Made by a program: the position numbers and the translations under genes. Source: Domibacillus enclensis (GTDB taxonomy: Bacteria; Bacillota; Bacilli; Bacillales; Domibacillaceae). Taken from it: DNA of 34,029 nt. The stretch's first letter is position 1, and every line of letters begins with the position of its first letter. The notes under the pieces are model-generated. The model saw only the letters and a list, made by a program, of their open reading frames with translations. It searched no databases and had not been told where the DNA came from. The stretch spans positions 1 to 34,029 of the forward strand of contig NZ_FTLX01000016.1 of the NCBI RefSeq assembly GCF_900156125.1, given 5' to 3'. Shown here piece after piece: positions 33,500-34,029 of this stretch.

Positions 33500-33787
33500 A
33501 TGATGGTCGTTGAAAATCTTCTTGATGTAAAAAGCTATTTCGCCGGGGAAGTAAAAGAGAACTTTGTCGTACAGTATGAAAAAATGGCAAAGTCAGGTGC
33601 CTTTTTTGATGCGGGCGGATGGCATGAACTCGAAGAAGAAACAGCGGAATGTGTAAAAGTACTATGCCAGACAGGCGAAGCATGCTCTGTCACACGAGTG
33701 AAAGAATATCCCGTTAACGCTGAATCCACAGTAGACGCCGTTCTCGCGCGCATCCGTGAATCACATAGCGATATTTTTAAAGGGTAA
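33500..33787 (+). CDS. Small acidic protein of unknown function
   Basis: A 95-residue protein, acidic, with no motif I recognise. It has an alternating strand/helix look (NLLDVKSYFAGEVKENFVVQY, then STVDAVLARIRESHSDIF), two cysteines (C51 in ETAECVKVLC and C56) plus C62. AGGAG is 13 bases before ATG 33500, longer than usual; ATG 33503 would be 16 bases away. A TATACT box at 33458-33463 could be the -10 of its promoter. A terminator follows the stop closely, which supports a real single-gene unit. Confidence 0.65.
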   Translation: MMVVENLLDVKSYFAGEVKENFVVQYEKMAKSGAFFDAGGWHELEEETAECVKVLCQTGEACSVTRVKEYPVNAESTVDAVLARIRESHSDIFKG

Positions 33788-33796
33788 TGAATAAAT

Positions 33797-33832
33797 AAAA
33801 AGCAGCCCCCATAGCGGGACTGCTTTTTTTTC
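33797..33832 (+). terminator. Intrinsic terminator after the small acidic protein
   Basis: AAAAAGCAG and CTGCTTTTT with an inner CCC/GGG pair, followed by eight T. Confidence 0.85.
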
Positions 33833-33890
33833 GTTTTGTCGAAAAATGTAAATGGAATCCAGGTAGCCATTTCCTTTTTCGAAGCTACTG

Positions 33891-34029
33891 TGCTTGCGCG
33901 AACACAGTTCGGGCGGCTTCTGCAGGACTTCGCATTCGGAGGGGCGGGCGGTGAGCTAACTTTTGTCGCTACGCTCCAAAAGTGGATCTCACCTGACCCG
34001 CCTGATCCCTCCCGAGTCTTCGCCCTGCG
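33891..34029. repeat. GC-rich long-hairpin intergenic repeat, copy B (cut by window end)
   Basis: The same element as at 9900-10050 and in the same orientation; the last ~12 bases of the element lie beyond the window. It matches copy A from TGCTTGCGC through GGGCGGCTTCTGCAGGAC, GAGGGGCGGGCGGTGAG and AAAAGTGGATCTCACCTG. Some differences between the copies keep pairing possible; others are single-base indels in loops. Confidence 0.85.

Overview
The window looks like chromosome of a moderate-GC member of the Bacillaceae. The evidence is strong AAGGAGG-type ribosome binding sites, several GTG and TTG starts, U-rich intrinsic terminators, sigma-A promoters, and recognisable Bacillus-type proteins (YeaB/MneS-like CDF transporter, GdhA, PurU, YhdH-like transporter, YbaK, manganese catalase). 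I see no phage, transposase, integrase, rRNA, tRNA or CRISPR array. The genus cannot be fixed from the sequence alone.

Layout. (1) 1-2750: the 3' part of a glucitol/sorbitol PTS operon (EIIBC, cut by the window start, then EIIA), ending with a DXR-like (DRL family) oxidoreductase carrying a C-terminal SAF domain. (2) 2816-5110: a small zinc-ribbon protein, a repeat-rich spacer, a CDF cation exporter and a stand-alone GyrI-like effector-binding protein. (3) 5224-8407: an FAD monooxygenase whose stop overlaps the start of a SAM methyltransferase, followed by a D-amino-acid transaminase. (4) 8557-18613: a complete reductive pyrimidine (uracil/thymine) degradation locus. It holds an M20-type beta-ureidopropionase, a two-subunit dihydropyrimidine dehydrogenase (PreT/PreA), dihydropyrimidinase, an NCS1 permease, an 86-residue unknown protein and a class III (beta-alanine type) aminotransferase. 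The hydrolase is separated from the rest by a GC-rich hairpin repeat and by a divergent, overlapping gene pair encoding a coiled-coil/HTH protein and a probable ribbon-helix-helix protein. (5) 18614-21650: a repeat-rich spacer, a DRE-TIM aldolase-like enzyme, a small protein resembling ADP-ribosyltransferases, and a secreted GDSL hydrolase. (6) 21677-28337: GdhA, an NSS sodium symporter, PurU, a CHASE4-HAMP-GGDEF protein and a manganese catalase. (7) 28338-33787: an ABC1/UbiB-like kinase, a CPA1 antiporter with an RCK-like tail, a sensor-LytTR regulator, a YbaK deacylase and a small unknown protein.

How it works together. Region 4 encodes import of a pyrimidine base, reduction of the ring, ring opening, hydrolysis of the carbamoyl amino acid to beta-alanine plus ammonia and CO2, and transamination of beta-alanine. 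The HTH/RHH pair divergent from preT is the obvious local candidate regulator, by position only.

The most interesting signals are: a 150-bp GC-rich palindromic element present twice (9900-10050 and 33891-end); the HTH/RHH pair; the manganese-catalase leader, where a sporulation-type promoter lies so that its transcripts would escape a hairpin that otherwise sequesters the ribosome binding site; the ART-like orphan protein; the DRL enzyme in a sorbitol PTS operon; and serine at the general-acid position of PreA.
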